DNA from: Actinomadura luteofluorescens
GTDB taxonomy: Bacteria > Actinomycetota > Actinomycetes > Streptosporangiales > Streptosporangiaceae
NCBI RefSeq assembly: GCF_013409365.1
Contig: NZ_JACCBA010000001.1
Span: 3,658,001 to 3,722,000 of the forward strand
DNA: 64,000 nt
Direction: 5' to 3'
In this document: positions 33,471-42,266 of the stretch, one piece after another
Numbering within the stretch: the first letter of the stretch is position 1
Layout: each line of letters opens with the position of its first letter
Notes under the pieces: generated by a model
The model's input: the letters and a program-made list of their open reading frames with translations, nothing else
What the model was told of the DNA's origin: nothing
Databases searched by the model: none
Position numbers and translations under genes: made by a program

Positions 33471-33926
33471 ATGCCTTTCTGGGACAAGCTGCGTGCCTCC
33501 ACCCAGAGCATGCAGACGCAGCTGCTCAGCAAGAAGAACGAACTGACGAGCGGAGCGTTCCGCGACGCGAGCATGGCCATGTGCGCGCTGGTCGCGGCCG
33601 CCGACGGCAGCGTGGACCCGTCCGAACGGCAGCGGACCGCGTCCCTGATCGCCTCCAACGAGGTGCTGCAGAACTTTCCGGCCGACGACCTGCAGCGGCG
33701 GTTCAACGACTACGTGTCCAAGCTCACCGCCGACTTCGACTTCGGGAAGGTCGCGGTCCTCCAGGACATCGGCAAGGCGAAGAAGAAGCCCGCCGAGGCC
33801 CGCGCCGTCATCCAGATCGGCATCGTGATCGGCGGCGCCGACGGGCACTTCGACCAGAGCGAGAAGGCCGTCGTCCGCGAGGCGTGCTTCGCCGTCGGCC
33901 TCGACCCCGCCGAGTTCGAGCTCTGA
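33471..33926 (+). CDS. TerB-like tellurite-resistance family protein
   Basis: 151 residues from the ATG at 33471 (GGAGGAAG a few bases upstream). All-helical TerB fold: FRDASMAMCALVAAADGSVDPSERQ and IQIGIVIGGADGHFDQSEKAVVREAC carry the two Asp/Glu-rich metal-binding-like ADG…SE motifs. TerB proteins are linked to envelope stress and tellurite resistance. It has its own BlaI-type operator and is convergent with the M56 peptidase gene (13-base gap). Confidence 0.92.
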   Translation: MPFWDKLRASTQSMQTQLLSKKNELTSGAFRDASMAMCALVAAADGSVDPSERQRTASLIASNEVLQNFPADDLQRRFNDYVSKLTADFDFGKVAVLQDIGKAKKKPAEARAVIQIGIVIGGADGHFDQSEKAVVREACFAVGLDPAEFEL

Positions 33927-33939
33927 CGGACGGCGCCCG

Positions 33940-34830
33940 TCACCGGAACGCGAGCAGCGACACCAGGAACGACACGAGGACATGGTCCAGCTGGAGGGTC
34001 GCGGCGGTCAGCGAGCCGGTGACGACGCCGTTGCCCATGAACAGCAGCGGGCCGGTGACCGCGTTCTTGGCCGGGGGCGTGCCCAGCAGCGCCTCGACGC
34101 GCTCGACGATCCCGGACTCGGCGAACGCGCTCACGGGCCCCGGGCCGCGCGGGTGCGCGAGGGCGACCTTGGCGATCGTCCGGGCCACGGCGGCGCGGTC
34201 GCCGGTCGCCTCCGCGGCGTCCTCGTCCGCCCAGCGCTCCGTCGCCAGCCGCAGCCGGGCGGCCAGGGGCCGCAGCGGCGGCAGGACGGCCGAGGCGAGG
34301 ACTCCGGCGGCGAGGTAGCGGTGGTGCCGGTGCCTGAGGTGGGACGTCTCGTGCTGGAAGACGACGTGGAGCTCCTCGGACGTCAGGTCGCGCAGCAGGC
34401 CCCGGGAGACCAGGACCCCGCCATGCCGGCCGGGGACCGCCACGGCGATCGGCACGTCGGTGTCGAGCGGTTCGCGGGCGTCCGCCCGCGCGGTGCGGAG
34501 GGCGGCCGCCCAGCGTGCGGCGGCCCTGCCCGCGGCCGCGAGCCCGGCGGCCGACAGCACGGCCGCCGGGACGCCCACCGCGTCCGGGACCGGACGGTCG
34601 TCCCCGAACAGCGCCCATTCGGGGACGTGCGCCGCGGCGGACGGCGCCAGCGTCGCCGCGTAGTTGACGGCCACGAAGAAGCCGGTGCCGAGCGCGGCCA
34701 CGGCGGTCATCGCCCCGGTCGTCGCCAGCAGCCGCGCCGACCAGGACGGGTGGAGCCGTGACGGCGCCTTCGCCAGCGCGGCGCTCAGCGTCAGCATGAT
34801 GGCGAGGGGCAGGAAGGTGAACCAGTTCAC
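33940..34830 (-). CDS. M56 (BlaR1-type) membrane metallopeptidase
   Basis: 296 residues; GTG start overlaps the blaI stop. Hydrophobic helices at the N-terminus and around residues 35-60, 105-130, 190-210 and the C-terminal end; the HETSH zinc motif lies at about residue 165 with ERWADEDA downstream, as in M56 peptidases. It has no penicillin-sensor domain. In BlaR-BlaI pairs the peptidase inactivates the repressor on a signal; this is its likely role toward BlaI encoded just upstream. Confidence 0.9.
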   Translation of the reverse strand: MNWFTFLPLAIMLTLSAALAKAPSRLHPSWSARLLATTGAMTAVAALGTGFFVAVNYAATLAPSAAAHVPEWALFGDDRPVPDAVGVPAAVLSAAGLAAAGRAAARWAAALRTARADAREPLDTDVPIAVAVPGRHGGVLVSRGLLRDLTSEELHVVFQHETSHLRHRHHRYLAAGVLASAVLPPLRPLAARLRLATERWADEDAAEATGDRAAVARTIAKVALAHPRGPGPVSAFAESGIVERVEALLGTPPAKNAVTGPLLFMGNGVVTGSLTAATLQLDHVLVSFLVSLLAFR

Positions 34831-35189
34831 CCGCCGTCCTCCGGAAGGTCGAGGAACTCGCGCAGCTTCCGCGCCTCCTCGGCGGTGAGGGACCGCGCGA
34901 ACCGGTTCAGCACGTTCCCCGGGTCGCTGGCGTGCCGCAGGTGGTCGCGCATGCGCCCCGCCACCAGCTCGGACTCGTCGACGGCGAGCCGGTACCGGTA
35001 GTGCCGTCCCGCCCGGGTGCGCGAGACCAGCCTCTTGTCGTGCAGCCGGTGCAGGATCGTGTTCACCGTCGTGTAGGCGGGATCACCGTCCAGCCGCTCC
35101 ACCAGCTCGGCGGTGCTGGCCGTCCCGCCCAGCCCGGCCAGCGCGGCGAGCACCTCCGCCTCCAACTGCCCGAGCGGCCTTCGCGACAC
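34827..35189 (-). CDS. BlaI/MecI/CopY family transcriptional repressor
   Basis: 120 residues from a GTG at 35189, five bases after the efflux gene stop. The winged helix reads LGQLEAEVLAALAGLGGTASTAELVERL…TTVNTILHRLHDKRLVSRTRAGRHYRYR, the classic Penicillinase_R fold, with a helical C-terminal dimer segment. It is co-transcribed with the cation-efflux and M56 genes and is the best candidate for the operators at 32204, 33411 and 36161. Confidence 0.93.
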   Translation of the reverse strand: MSRRPLGQLEAEVLAALAGLGGTASTAELVERLDGDPAYTTVNTILHRLHDKRLVSRTRAGRHYRYRLAVDESELVAGRMRDHLRHASDPGNVLNRFARSLTAEEARKLREFLDLPEDGG

Positions 35190-35194
35190 CGTCC

Positions 35195-36115
35195 TCAGCC
35201 CCCCTTGCGCAGCACGTCCGGCTCAAGGTAGACCAGCCGGGCGATCGGGACCGCCGCGCGGATGCGGGCCTCGGCGTCGTTGATCGCGTCGGCGACCTCC
35301 CGCGCGTCGTCGCTCAGGTCCACGGCGATCTTCGCGGCGACCAGCAGCTCGTCCGGCCCGAGGTGCATGGTGCGCATGTGGATCACCGCCGGGACGTCCC
35401 GGCCCTCCACGATCGCCTGCCTGATCAGCCGCAGGTGCTCCGGGGTCGCGGACTCCCCGACGAGCAGGCTCTTCACCTCGGTGGCCAGCACGATCGCGAT
35501 GGCCGCCAGCAGCACGCCGATCGCGGCGGTGCCGATCCCGTCCCAGACGCCGTCGCCGGTGATCAGGGTCAGGCCGACGCCCGCGAGCGCGAACACCAGC
35601 CCGATCAGCGCCCCGGTGTCCTCCAGCAGGATCACCGGCAGCTCGGGCGACTTGGACCGGCGGACGAACTGCACCCAGCTCGACCGTCCGCGGCTGCGGT
35701 TCGACTCCCGGACGGCGGTGCGCAGCGCCGCTCCCTCCAGGACGATCGCCACCAGCAGGACGGCGATGGGCACCCACTGCCACTCCTCGATCGGGTGCGG
35801 ATCGCTGATCTTGTGCCAGGCCTCGTACAGCGCGAACAGCCCGCCGAGGCTGAACAGGACGATCGCCACCAGGAACGCGTAGATGTAGCGCTCCCGCCCG
35901 TACCCGAAAGGATGCTCCTCGGTCGCGTCGCGCTCCGCGCGCTTCCCGCCGACCAGCAGCAGCGCCTGGTTGCTGGAGTCGGCCACCGAGTGGATCGCCT
36001 CCGCCAGCATCGACGACGAACCCGTCAGCGCGAACGCCACGAACTTGGTGACCGCGATCCCCAGGTTCGCGCCCAGCGCGGTGATGACGGCCTTGGTACT
36101 GCCTTCGGCGCTCAC
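35195..36115 (-). CDS. Cation diffusion facilitator family transporter
   Basis: 306 residues from the GTG at 36115 (GGGGAG upstream); a longer open frame runs on but is antisense to the oxidoreductase. CDF features: about six membrane helices, the metal-site AEAIHSVADSSNQ in helix 2, HPFGYGRERY between helices, and a C-terminal ferredoxin-like domain (VIHMRTMHLGPDELLVAAKIAVDL split by strands). It exports a divalent metal such as Zn2+ or Mn2+; the ion cannot be fixed from sequence. First gene of efflux-blaI-M56, with a BlaI-type operator upstream. Confidence 0.9.
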   Translation of the reverse strand: MSAEGSTKAVITALGANLGIAVTKFVAFALTGSSSMLAEAIHSVADSSNQALLLVGGKRAERDATEEHPFGYGRERYIYAFLVAIVLFSLGGLFALYEAWHKISDPHPIEEWQWVPIAVLLVAIVLEGAALRTAVRESNRSRGRSSWVQFVRRSKSPELPVILLEDTGALIGLVFALAGVGLTLITGDGVWDGIGTAAIGVLLAAIAIVLATEVKSLLVGESATPEHLRLIRQAIVEGRDVPAVIHMRTMHLGPDELLVAAKIAVDLSDDAREVADAINDAEARIRAAVPIARLVYLEPDVLRKGG

Positions 36116-36160
36116 GGACTCCCCTGTCGTCCCCGCCCTCCGCAACCTCGGGCGACTCGA

Positions 36161-36176
36161 AACTACTTTTGTAGCA
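36161..36176. promoter_or_regulatory. BlaI/MecI-type operator of the efflux-blaI-M56 operon
   Basis: AACTACTTTTGTAGCA, reverse complement TGCTACAAAAGTAGTT, matches the other two operators outside the two central bases and the last base. It lies 46 bases upstream of the efflux GTG and also upstream of the divergent oxidoreductase, so it could act on both. Confidence 0.65.
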
Positions 36177-36313
36177 GAAACGGTGGGGACCGGGCGGACC
36201 GGCCCTCGGCGGTCCGCGATCACCGGGGGCCGGGGGGCCTGCCTGCCGAACGCCGCGGAATCCGGCAGGATCCATGGGGACGAGACTGCGGCCGACCGGA
36301 AGGGCTGGGGGAC

Positions 36314-37729
36314 ATGGACGAGTTCGATGTCGTGGTGGTGGGGGCCGGGCCGACGGGTGAGAACCTGGCCGAGCGGGCGCACGCCGGCGGGCTCAGCGTG
36401 GCGGTCGTGGAGAGCGAGCTGGTGGGCGGGGAGTGCTCGTACTGGGCCTGCATGCCCAGCAAGGCGCTGCTGCGCCCGGCCGCCGCGCTGGCCGACGCGC
36501 GGCGGCTGGCCGGCGCCCGCGAGGCGGTGACCGGTCCGCTGGACGCCGAGGCCGTCCTCAGGCGCCGGGACGAGTTCACCTCGCACTGGAAGGACGACGG
36601 CCAGGTCGCGTGGCTGGACGGGGCCGGGCTCGTCCTGGTGCGCGGCCACGGGCGGCTGGACGGCCCCAAGCGCGTCGCGGTGCGGACCCCCGACGGCGGG
36701 CGGCGGGTGCTGACCGCCCGCCACGCCGTCGCGGTCTGCACCGGCACCCGCGCGGCCCTGCCCGGCCTGCCGGGCCTGGACGAGGTGCGCCCCTGGACCA
36801 GCCGCGAGGCGACGTCCTCCGAGCGGGTTCCGCCGCGGCTCGCCGTCGTCGGCGGCGGCGTGGTGGCGTGCGAGATGGCCACGGCCTGGCGGGCGCTCGG
36901 CAGCGAGGTGGTGCAGCTGGTGCGCGGATCGCGCCTGCTGCCGCGGATGGAGCCGTTCGCCGGCGAGTCCGTGGCCGAGAGCCTGCGCGCGTCCGGGATC
37001 GATCTGCGCTTCGGCACCTCGGTCACCGGGGCCCGCCGCGACGGGCAGGTGACGCTCACCCTGGACGACGGCGGCACGGTCACCTGCGACGAGGTCCTGT
37101 TCGCCACCGGCCGCAGGCCCGCCACCGACGACCTCGGGCTGGACACGGTCGGGCTGGCCCCGGGCCGGTCGATCGAGGTCGACTCCACCGGGCTGGCGGC
37201 CGGCGTGCCCGGCGAGTGGCTCTACGCCGCCGGGGACGTCAACGGCCGCGCCCTGCTGACCCACCAGGGCAAGTACCAGGGAAGGATCTTCGGCACGGTG
37301 ATCGCCGACCGCGCCGCCGGGCGCCCCCTCGACACCGCCGCCTGGGGACGCAGCGTCGCGACCGCCGACGAGCGCGCGGTGCCGCAGGTCGTCTTCACCG
37401 ACCCCGAGGTCGCCGCCGTCGGCCCCACCCTGGAGGAGGCGACCCGCGAGGGACGCCGGGTGCGGGCGGTCGACTACGAGATCGGCGACGTCTCCGGGGC
37501 CTCCCTGTACGCCGACGGCTACCAGGGCCGCGCCCGCGCGGTGGTCGACCTGGACCGCGAGACGCTCCTCGGCGTCACCTTCGTCGGCCCCGGCGTGGCC
37601 GAACTCCTCCACTCGGCCACGATCGCCGTCACCGCCGAGGTCCCCATCTCCCGCCTCTGGCACGCCGTCCCCTCCTACCCGACGATCAGCGAGATCTGGC
37701 TCCGCCTCCTGGAGACCTACCGCGGCTGA
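36314..37729 (+). CDS. Class I flavin disulfide reductase (dihydrolipoamide dehydrogenase/mercuric reductase-like)
   Basis: 471 residues from the ATG at 36314. FAD-binding VVVGAGPTGENLAERA at the N-terminus, redox disulfide ECSYWACMPSKALLRP (C-x4-C, with YWA in place of LNVG), NAD(P)-binding VVGGGVVACEMATAW around residue 180, second FAD strand YAAGDVNG, and C-terminal HAVPSYPTISEIW with the His-Glu base pair. The YWACMPSK form is common in actinobacterial homologues of unknown substrate rather than in true Lpd. It may be a thiol or quinone reductase. Confidence 0.9.
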   Translation: MDEFDVVVVGAGPTGENLAERAHAGGLSVAVVESELVGGECSYWACMPSKALLRPAAALADARRLAGAREAVTGPLDAEAVLRRRDEFTSHWKDDGQVAWLDGAGLVLVRGHGRLDGPKRVAVRTPDGGRRVLTARHAVAVCTGTRAALPGLPGLDEVRPWTSREATSSERVPPRLAVVGGGVVACEMATAWRALGSEVVQLVRGSRLLPRMEPFAGESVAESLRASGIDLRFGTSVTGARRDGQVTLTLDDGGTVTCDEVLFATGRRPATDDLGLDTVGLAPGRSIEVDSTGLAAGVPGEWLYAAGDVNGRALLTHQGKYQGRIFGTVIADRAAGRPLDTAAWGRSVATADERAVPQVVFTDPEVAAVGPTLEEATREGRRVRAVDYEIGDVSGASLYADGYQGRARAVVDLDRETLLGVTFVGPGVAELLHSATIAVTAEVPISRLWHAVPSYPTISEIWLRLLETYRG

Positions 37730-37739
37730 GCACTCGGGA

Positions 37740-37758
37740 CGAGCCGGGATTCGGCTCG
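37740..37758. terminator. Bidirectional hairpin terminator
   Basis: CGAGCCG-GGATT-CGGCTCG, a 7-bp stem in the 32-base space between two convergent genes. Confidence 0.6.
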
Positions 37759-37761
37759 GCG

Positions 37762-38442
37762 CTACGCCTCAGAGGGCGCGGACAGGCGGCCGTCGGTCAT
37801 GGAGTACACGCGGTCGGCGGCGGTGAGCCTGGCCAGATCGTGGGTGACCATGACCGTGGCCAGCCGGCGGTCGCGGGTGAGCCGTTCGAGCAGCTTGACG
37901 ACCTGCTCGCCGCGGACGTGGTCCAGGGCGCTGGTGGGCTCGTCCACGAGCAGCACCTCCGGGCCGTTCATCAGGGCGCGGGCGATGTTGACGCGCTGGC
38001 GCTCGCCGCCCGACATCTGGTGCGGCCGCTTGTGCTCCAGGCCCGCGAGGTCCACGGCGGCCAGCAGCTCGCGGGCCCGGCCGGCGGCGCGCCGCGGCGA
38101 CCGGCCGGCCAGGTGCGCCATCACCGTCAGCTGGTCGAGGGCCGTCAGCGAGGCCGGCAGGTTGGGCTGCTGGAAGACGATGCCGATGTGGTCGCGGCGC
38201 AGCCGGGTCCGTTCGGCGGGACGCAGCCCGGTGGTCTCCCGGCCCGCCACCGAGACCGTCCCGGACGCGGGGGTGATGAGCGTCGCGGCGACGGCCAGCA
38301 AGCTCGACTTGCCCGACCCGGACGGGCCGACGACGGCGGCGAACTCGCCGGGCCCGACCTCCAGGCCCACATGGTCGAGCGCGGTCAGGGCGCGGTCCCC
38401 GTCGGGGTAGGTCAGGACGACGTCGGTGAGGGCCAGGCTCAT
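37762..38442 (-). CDS. ABC transporter ATP-binding protein (MacB/LolD type)
   Basis: 226 residues. Walker A GPSGSGKSSLL, Q-loop FQQPNLPASL, signature SGGERQRVNIARAL, Walker B VLLVDEPTSALD, H-loop VTHD. All needed residues are present. The start overlaps the permease stop as ATGA, so the two form one exporter. The MacB/LolD group moves lipoproteins, peptides or drugs out of the membrane. Confidence 0.93.
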   Translation of the reverse strand: MSLALTDVVLTYPDGDRALTALDHVGLEVGPGEFAAVVGPSGSGKSSLLAVAATLITPASGTVSVAGRETTGLRPAERTRLRRDHIGIVFQQPNLPASLTALDQLTVMAHLAGRSPRRAAGRARELLAAVDLAGLEHKRPHQMSGGERQRVNIARALMNGPEVLLVDEPTSALDHVRGEQVVKLLERLTRDRRLATVMVTHDLARLTAADRVYSMTDGRLSAPSEA

Positions 38443-39494
38443 CGTGCGGCTCCCAGCGCGGTCAGCGGATCGACAGAGGTGATCTTGCGGATGGCCAGCG
38501 CGGCGCCGGCCGCCCCGAGCACGATCATCACCGCGACGGGGAGCACGGTGGTGGCGGCCGAGACCACGAACGGGACCCCGTCCCCGATCGCCAGCCCCGC
38601 GAGCCCGCCGGCCGCGCCGCCGAGCCCGGCCCCGGCCAGCAGCACCAGGACGGCCTGGGCGAGCGCGTCGCGCAGCAGGTAGCCGGTGCTCGCGCCGAGC
38701 GCCTTCAGCACGGCCACGTCGCCGCGGCGCTGGATCGTCCAGACCGTGAAGAACGCGCCGATGACCAGCGCCGAGATGGCGAACAGGAACCCCCGCATGA
38801 GTTGCAGCGACCCGTTCTCGGAGGAGAACGACGGGATCGCGGACTTGGCGTCCCCCTGGGCGAGGGTGGTGGTGCCGAGCCGCCGGTCGGCCGCGCCGAG
38901 ATCGGCATGCCCGGTCTCGCGCAGCAGCAGGACGGTCGCGGCCCGGTCGCCGCCGCCCGGTTCGAGGGCGCGCCAGTCGTCGATGTCGAGCCAGGCGACC
39001 GGCGCGTGACTGTAGGACGACGCGCCGCCCCTGCCGGCCACGGTGAGCCCGTGCCCGAGGACGTCGACCCTGTCGCCGGCCGCCAGCCCGGTGCTGTCGG
39101 CCAGTTCCGCCGACAGCACGATCTGCCCGGGCGCGGGCGGGTGCGCCCGGTTCCCCGGGGCGACGCCGAAGAGGGCGGCCGGTGCGCCGCGGTCCCCGGA
39201 CGGGCAGAAGGACATCCGGCCCATCGAGACGCCGAGCGGCTCGGCCTTCACGCCCGCGACGTCCTGCCAGCCCGACGCCGCCGCCCGGTCGATCCGGCTC
39301 CCCGCGAAGGAGGTCTCCCCGCCGAACACGATGTGGTCGGCGGGGAGGTCCTCGATGGCCGAGGCGCTGTCGCGCGCGAGGCCGGCCGTCAGCCCGGACA
39401 GCATCGTCACCAGCAGCGTGATGAGCAGCACGACCGACCCCATCAGCGCGAACCGCCCCTTGGCGAACCGCAGGTCTCGCAGTGCCACGAACAC
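38439..39494 (-). CDS. ABC transporter permease (FtsX/MacB type)
   Basis: 351 residues from the GTG at 39494 (GGGGG 7 bases upstream; protein then starts VFVALRDLRFAKGRF as in relatives); another GTG at 39512 is possible. One N-terminal membrane helix (MGSVVLLITLLVTMLSGL), a large extracytoplasmic MacB-PCD-like domain of about 200 residues, then three C-terminal helices with the FtsX motif VAVLKALGAS. Works with the ATPase downstream; both are divergent from a histidine kinase, which suggests the two-component system controls this exporter. Confidence 0.88.
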   Translation of the reverse strand: MFVALRDLRFAKGRFALMGSVVLLITLLVTMLSGLTAGLARDSASAIEDLPADHIVFGGETSFAGSRIDRAAASGWQDVAGVKAEPLGVSMGRMSFCPSGDRGAPAALFGVAPGNRAHPPAPGQIVLSAELADSTGLAAGDRVDVLGHGLTVAGRGGASSYSHAPVAWLDIDDWRALEPGGGDRAATVLLLRETGHADLGAADRRLGTTTLAQGDAKSAIPSFSSENGSLQLMRGFLFAISALVIGAFFTVWTIQRRGDVAVLKALGASTGYLLRDALAQAVLVLLAGAGLGGAAGGLAGLAIGDGVPFVVSAATTVLPVAVMIVLGAAGAALAIRKITSVDPLTALGAAR

Positions 39495-39667
39495 CGTGCG
39501 CCCCCGTTCCACGTCATCATCCCGAAACCGACGGTTCCCAGCGTGCGCGGCGGACCGCGCCCGGCACATCGTGCGCCGGGACGGGCGGATCGCCTTCTTC
39601 CGGACGCCGGGACATCAACCTTTCGATCGATGCGGCTCGCGGATCCGTCGCCTACTGTGAGTGAGAA

Positions 39668-40873
39668 ATGCCGAACGATCTGTTCTCGCCCGCGATGCGG
39701 TTGCTCGGCTGGGCCGTGCACGGCACCTTCCTGGTGCTGCTCGCGATCGCCCTGGTGCGCACGCTGCACGACGGGCGGGCGGGGATCGCCGCGGGCGGCC
39801 TGGCGCTCGGAGCCCTCTACGTCGGCGGGGTGGTCTGGGCCGGGCACGACCGGCGCGCCCGTCCGGTTCCCGCGCGGCTGTGGCTCGCGCTGCTCACCGC
39901 CTCCTGGGCGGGGCTGGCCGCGTCCTCTCCCGACTTCGTCTGGCTGGCCTTCCCGCTGTTCTTCCTCTACCTGCACCTGCTGCCGCTGCCCGCCGCGCTG
40001 CCCGGTGTGGTGCTGCTGACGGGCGCGGCGATCGGGGCCGTGGCCTGGCACGGCGGCGGGGTCACGCTGGCGGAGGTGCTGGGCCCGAGCATCGGCGCCT
40101 CGGTCGCCACCCTCATGGCCCTCGCCTACCGGGCGCTCTACCGGGAGAGCGAGCAGCGCCGCCGGCTCATCGAGGACCTGGTCCGGACCCGCGAGAGGCT
40201 CCTCAGGGCGGAGGCGGACGCGGCACGGCTCACCGAGCGCGAGCGGCTGGCCCGCGAGATCCACGACACGCTCGCCCAGGGGATGTCCAGCATCATCCTG
40301 CTGCTGCGCGCCGCCCGCCGCGACCTCGACAGCGACCGCGACGCCGCGGTGGGACGGCTGGCGGAGGCCGAGCAGGCCGCCGCGGAGAACCTTGAAGAGG
40401 CCCGCAACTTCGTGCGCGAGCTGGCCCCTCCCGCCCTGCAGCGGTCCTCCCTGCCCGACGCGCTGCGCCGGATCACCGAGTCGGCGGACGCCCGTTCCAC
40501 CGCCCGCATCCGCTTCCAGGTGTCCGGGCCTCCCGCCGAACTCCCGGTCGACTACGAGGTGGCGCTGCTGCGCATCGCCCAGGGGGCCCTGGGGAACGCC
40601 GCCGGGCATTCGGGCGCCGAGAACGTCGGGGTCACCCTGACCTATCTTGACGACATGGTGGTGCTGGACGTCTTCGACGACGGGCGCGGCTTCGACCCCG
40701 CGGCGAGCGGCGGGCGGCGGCCGGAGGGAGGGGCGGGCACCGGCTACGGGCTGCGGGCGATGCGCGACCGCGCCCGCGCGCTGGGCGGCGCGCTCACCGT
40801 CGAGTCGGCCCCGCGGGAGGGGACGGCCGTGGTGGCGACGCTGCCGCTGCCCGGCGCCGAGGAGCGGCGATGA
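39668..40873 (+). CDS. NarL-type sensor histidine kinase
   Basis: 401 residues. Four to five hydrophobic helices in the first 155 residues, then HisKA_3 with the phospho-acceptor His in LAREIHDTLAQGMSSII (about residue 200), and an HATPase_c domain with NAAGHSGAENVGVTL and GYGLRAMRDRARALGG. It overlaps the response regulator start (ATGA). The signal is unknown; the short membrane-only sensor fits envelope sensing. Confidence 0.93.
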   Translation: MPNDLFSPAMRLLGWAVHGTFLVLLAIALVRTLHDGRAGIAAGGLALGALYVGGVVWAGHDRRARPVPARLWLALLTASWAGLAASSPDFVWLAFPLFFLYLHLLPLPAALPGVVLLTGAAIGAVAWHGGGVTLAEVLGPSIGASVATLMALAYRALYRESEQRRRLIEDLVRTRERLLRAEADAARLTERERLAREIHDTLAQGMSSIILLLRAARRDLDSDRDAAVGRLAEAEQAAAENLEEARNFVRELAPPALQRSSLPDALRRITESADARSTARIRFQVSGPPAELPVDYEVALLRIAQGALGNAAGHSGAENVGVTLTYLDDMVVLDVFDDGRGFDPAASGGRRPEGGAGTGYGLRAMRDRARALGGALTVESAPREGTAVVATLPLPGAEERR

Positions 40874-41508
40874 GCGGGCCGATCCGCATCCTGCTGGTGG
40901 ACGACCATCCCGTGGTGCGCTCCGGGATCCGCGCCATGCTCGCCGACCAGCCCGGCTTCGCGCTGGTCGGCGAGGCGGCGACGGGACGGGAGGGGGTCGA
41001 GGAGGCGCGCCGCCTGTCCCCCGACGTCGTGCTGATGGACCTGCAGCTCGGCGCCGGGATGCACGGCAGCGAGGCCACCCGCCAGATCACCGCCGCCGGG
41101 GCGGGCGCGCCGCGCGTCCTCGTGCTGACCACGTTCGACACCGACTCCGACATCCTCGCCGCCATCGAGGCCGGCGCCACCGGCTACCTGCTCAAGGACG
41201 CGCCCCCGGACAGGCTGTTCACCGCGATCCGGTCGGCCGCCGCCGGAGACAGCGCGCTCGCGCCGAGCGTCGCCTCGCGCCTGCTCGGCCGGATGCGCTC
41301 GCCCACCGCGACGCTGACCGCCCGCGAGCTGGAGGTGCTGAGGCTGGTCGCCGAGGGGCTCTCGAACCGGGGGATCAGCAGGCGGCTGTTCCTGAGCGAG
41401 ACCACGATCAAGACCCATCTGGTGCACATCTACGCCAAGCTCGGCGTCGACTCCCGCACGGCCGCCGTAGCCGCCGCCACCCGGCGCGGCCTGATCCGCC
41501 CACCCTGA
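40870..41508 (+). CDS. LuxR/NarL family response regulator
   Basis: 212 residues. Receiver domain with LLVDDHPVVRSG, phospho-acceptor Asp in VVLMDLQLG, Thr in VLTTFD and Lys in GYLLKDAP; C-terminal HTH LTARELEVLRLVAEGLSNRGISRRLFLSETTIKTH in the LuxR form. Cognate to the kinase upstream. Probable targets are the divergent ABC exporter and/or the DUF305 genes. Confidence 0.94.
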   Translation: MSGPIRILLVDDHPVVRSGIRAMLADQPGFALVGEAATGREGVEEARRLSPDVVLMDLQLGAGMHGSEATRQITAAGAGAPRVLVLTTFDTDSDILAAIEAGATGYLLKDAPPDRLFTAIRSAAAGDSALAPSVASRLLGRMRSPTATLTARELEVLRLVAEGLSNRGISRRLFLSETTIKTHLVHIYAKLGVDSRTAAVAAATRRGLIRPP

Positions 41509-41520
41509 CCCGGTGCCGAC

Positions 41521-41552
41521 CAGGCGGGCGGGGCCGGAGCCCCGCCCGCCTG
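41521..41552. terminator. Strong bidirectional hairpin terminator
   Basis: A perfect 14-bp G+C stem (CAGGCGGGCGGGGC at 41521-41534 and its complement at 41539-41552) with a CGGA tetraloop lies between the convergent response regulator and DUF305 genes. Confidence 0.85.
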
Positions 41553-41563
41553 GGGCCGGACTG

Positions 41564-42190
41564 CTACTGCTTCAGCAGGGTCCGCATCTTGGCGATCTCG
41601 GCGGTCTGGGAAGAGATGATCTTTCCGGCCAGCTGCCTGGCCGGCGGGAACCGCCCGGCGGACTCCTCGGTCCTGGCCATCGCCACGGCGCCCTCGTGAT
41701 GCTCGATCATCATCTCCAGGAACGCCTTGTCGAACGCCCTGCCCTTGGCGGCCTCCAGCTCCTTCATGTCCTTCTCGCTCATCATGCCGTCCATGCCGTC
41801 CATGCCGCCGTGGTGCATGCCGCCCATCCCGGACGTGCCGGGCGAGGGGACCGGGGAGCCCCAGCTCCTCAGCCACGCGCTGAGCTGCTGGATCTCCGGC
41901 TCCTGCGCCTTCTTGATGTCGGCGGCCAGGGCCTTCACCTGCGCCGACGAGGCGCGGGTGGCGGCGAGGCCGGCCATCTCGACCGCCTGCCGGTGATGCG
42001 GGATCATCATCTGCGCGAACATGACGTCCTGGCCGTTGTGCGGTCCGGCCTGCGCGCCGCCCGGCGACGCCGAGTGGCCGGGCATGGAGTGCGAGGGCGC
42101 CGGGTGCCCCGTCGAACCCTCGTCGTTCCCGCACGCCGCCAGCGCGATCGCCAGGGCGGGGACGGTGAGGAGCGCGAACGCTCGCTTCAT
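41564..42190 (-). CDS. DUF305 family lipoprotein
   Basis: 208 residues. A lipobox LALAAC ends the signal peptide, so it is membrane-anchored outside the cell. A His/Met-rich linker (SHSMPGHSASPGG) precedes two DUF305 repeats with MMIPHHRQAVEMA and MMIEHHEGAVAMA, which form a four-helix bundle; the MMxxHHxxAVxMA pattern suggests copper or other soft-metal binding. It follows the DUF6153 gene by 76 bases on the same strand, a common pairing in actinomycetes. Confidence 0.92.
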   Translation of the reverse strand: MKRAFALLTVPALAIALAACGNDEGSTGHPAPSHSMPGHSASPGGAQAGPHNGQDVMFAQMMIPHHRQAVEMAGLAATRASSAQVKALAADIKKAQEPEIQQLSAWLRSWGSPVPSPGTSGMGGMHHGGMDGMDGMMSEKDMKELEAAKGRAFDKAFLEMMIEHHEGAVAMARTEESAGRFPPARQLAGKIISSQTAEIAKMRTLLKQ

Positions 42191-42266
42191 GGTGGTAGGC
42201 CTTCCGTGCCGAGTGCTGTGATCAGGGGTCGGCGGCGGCGTCCGATCCCGGGCGCCGCTGGACCTC

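Noticed and set aside
36116..37663. N-terminal extension of the cation-efflux frame over the oxidoreductase gene
   Set aside because: The extension is antisense to a well-supported flavin reductase; the CDF homology begins at the GTG at 36115, which has a ribosome site.
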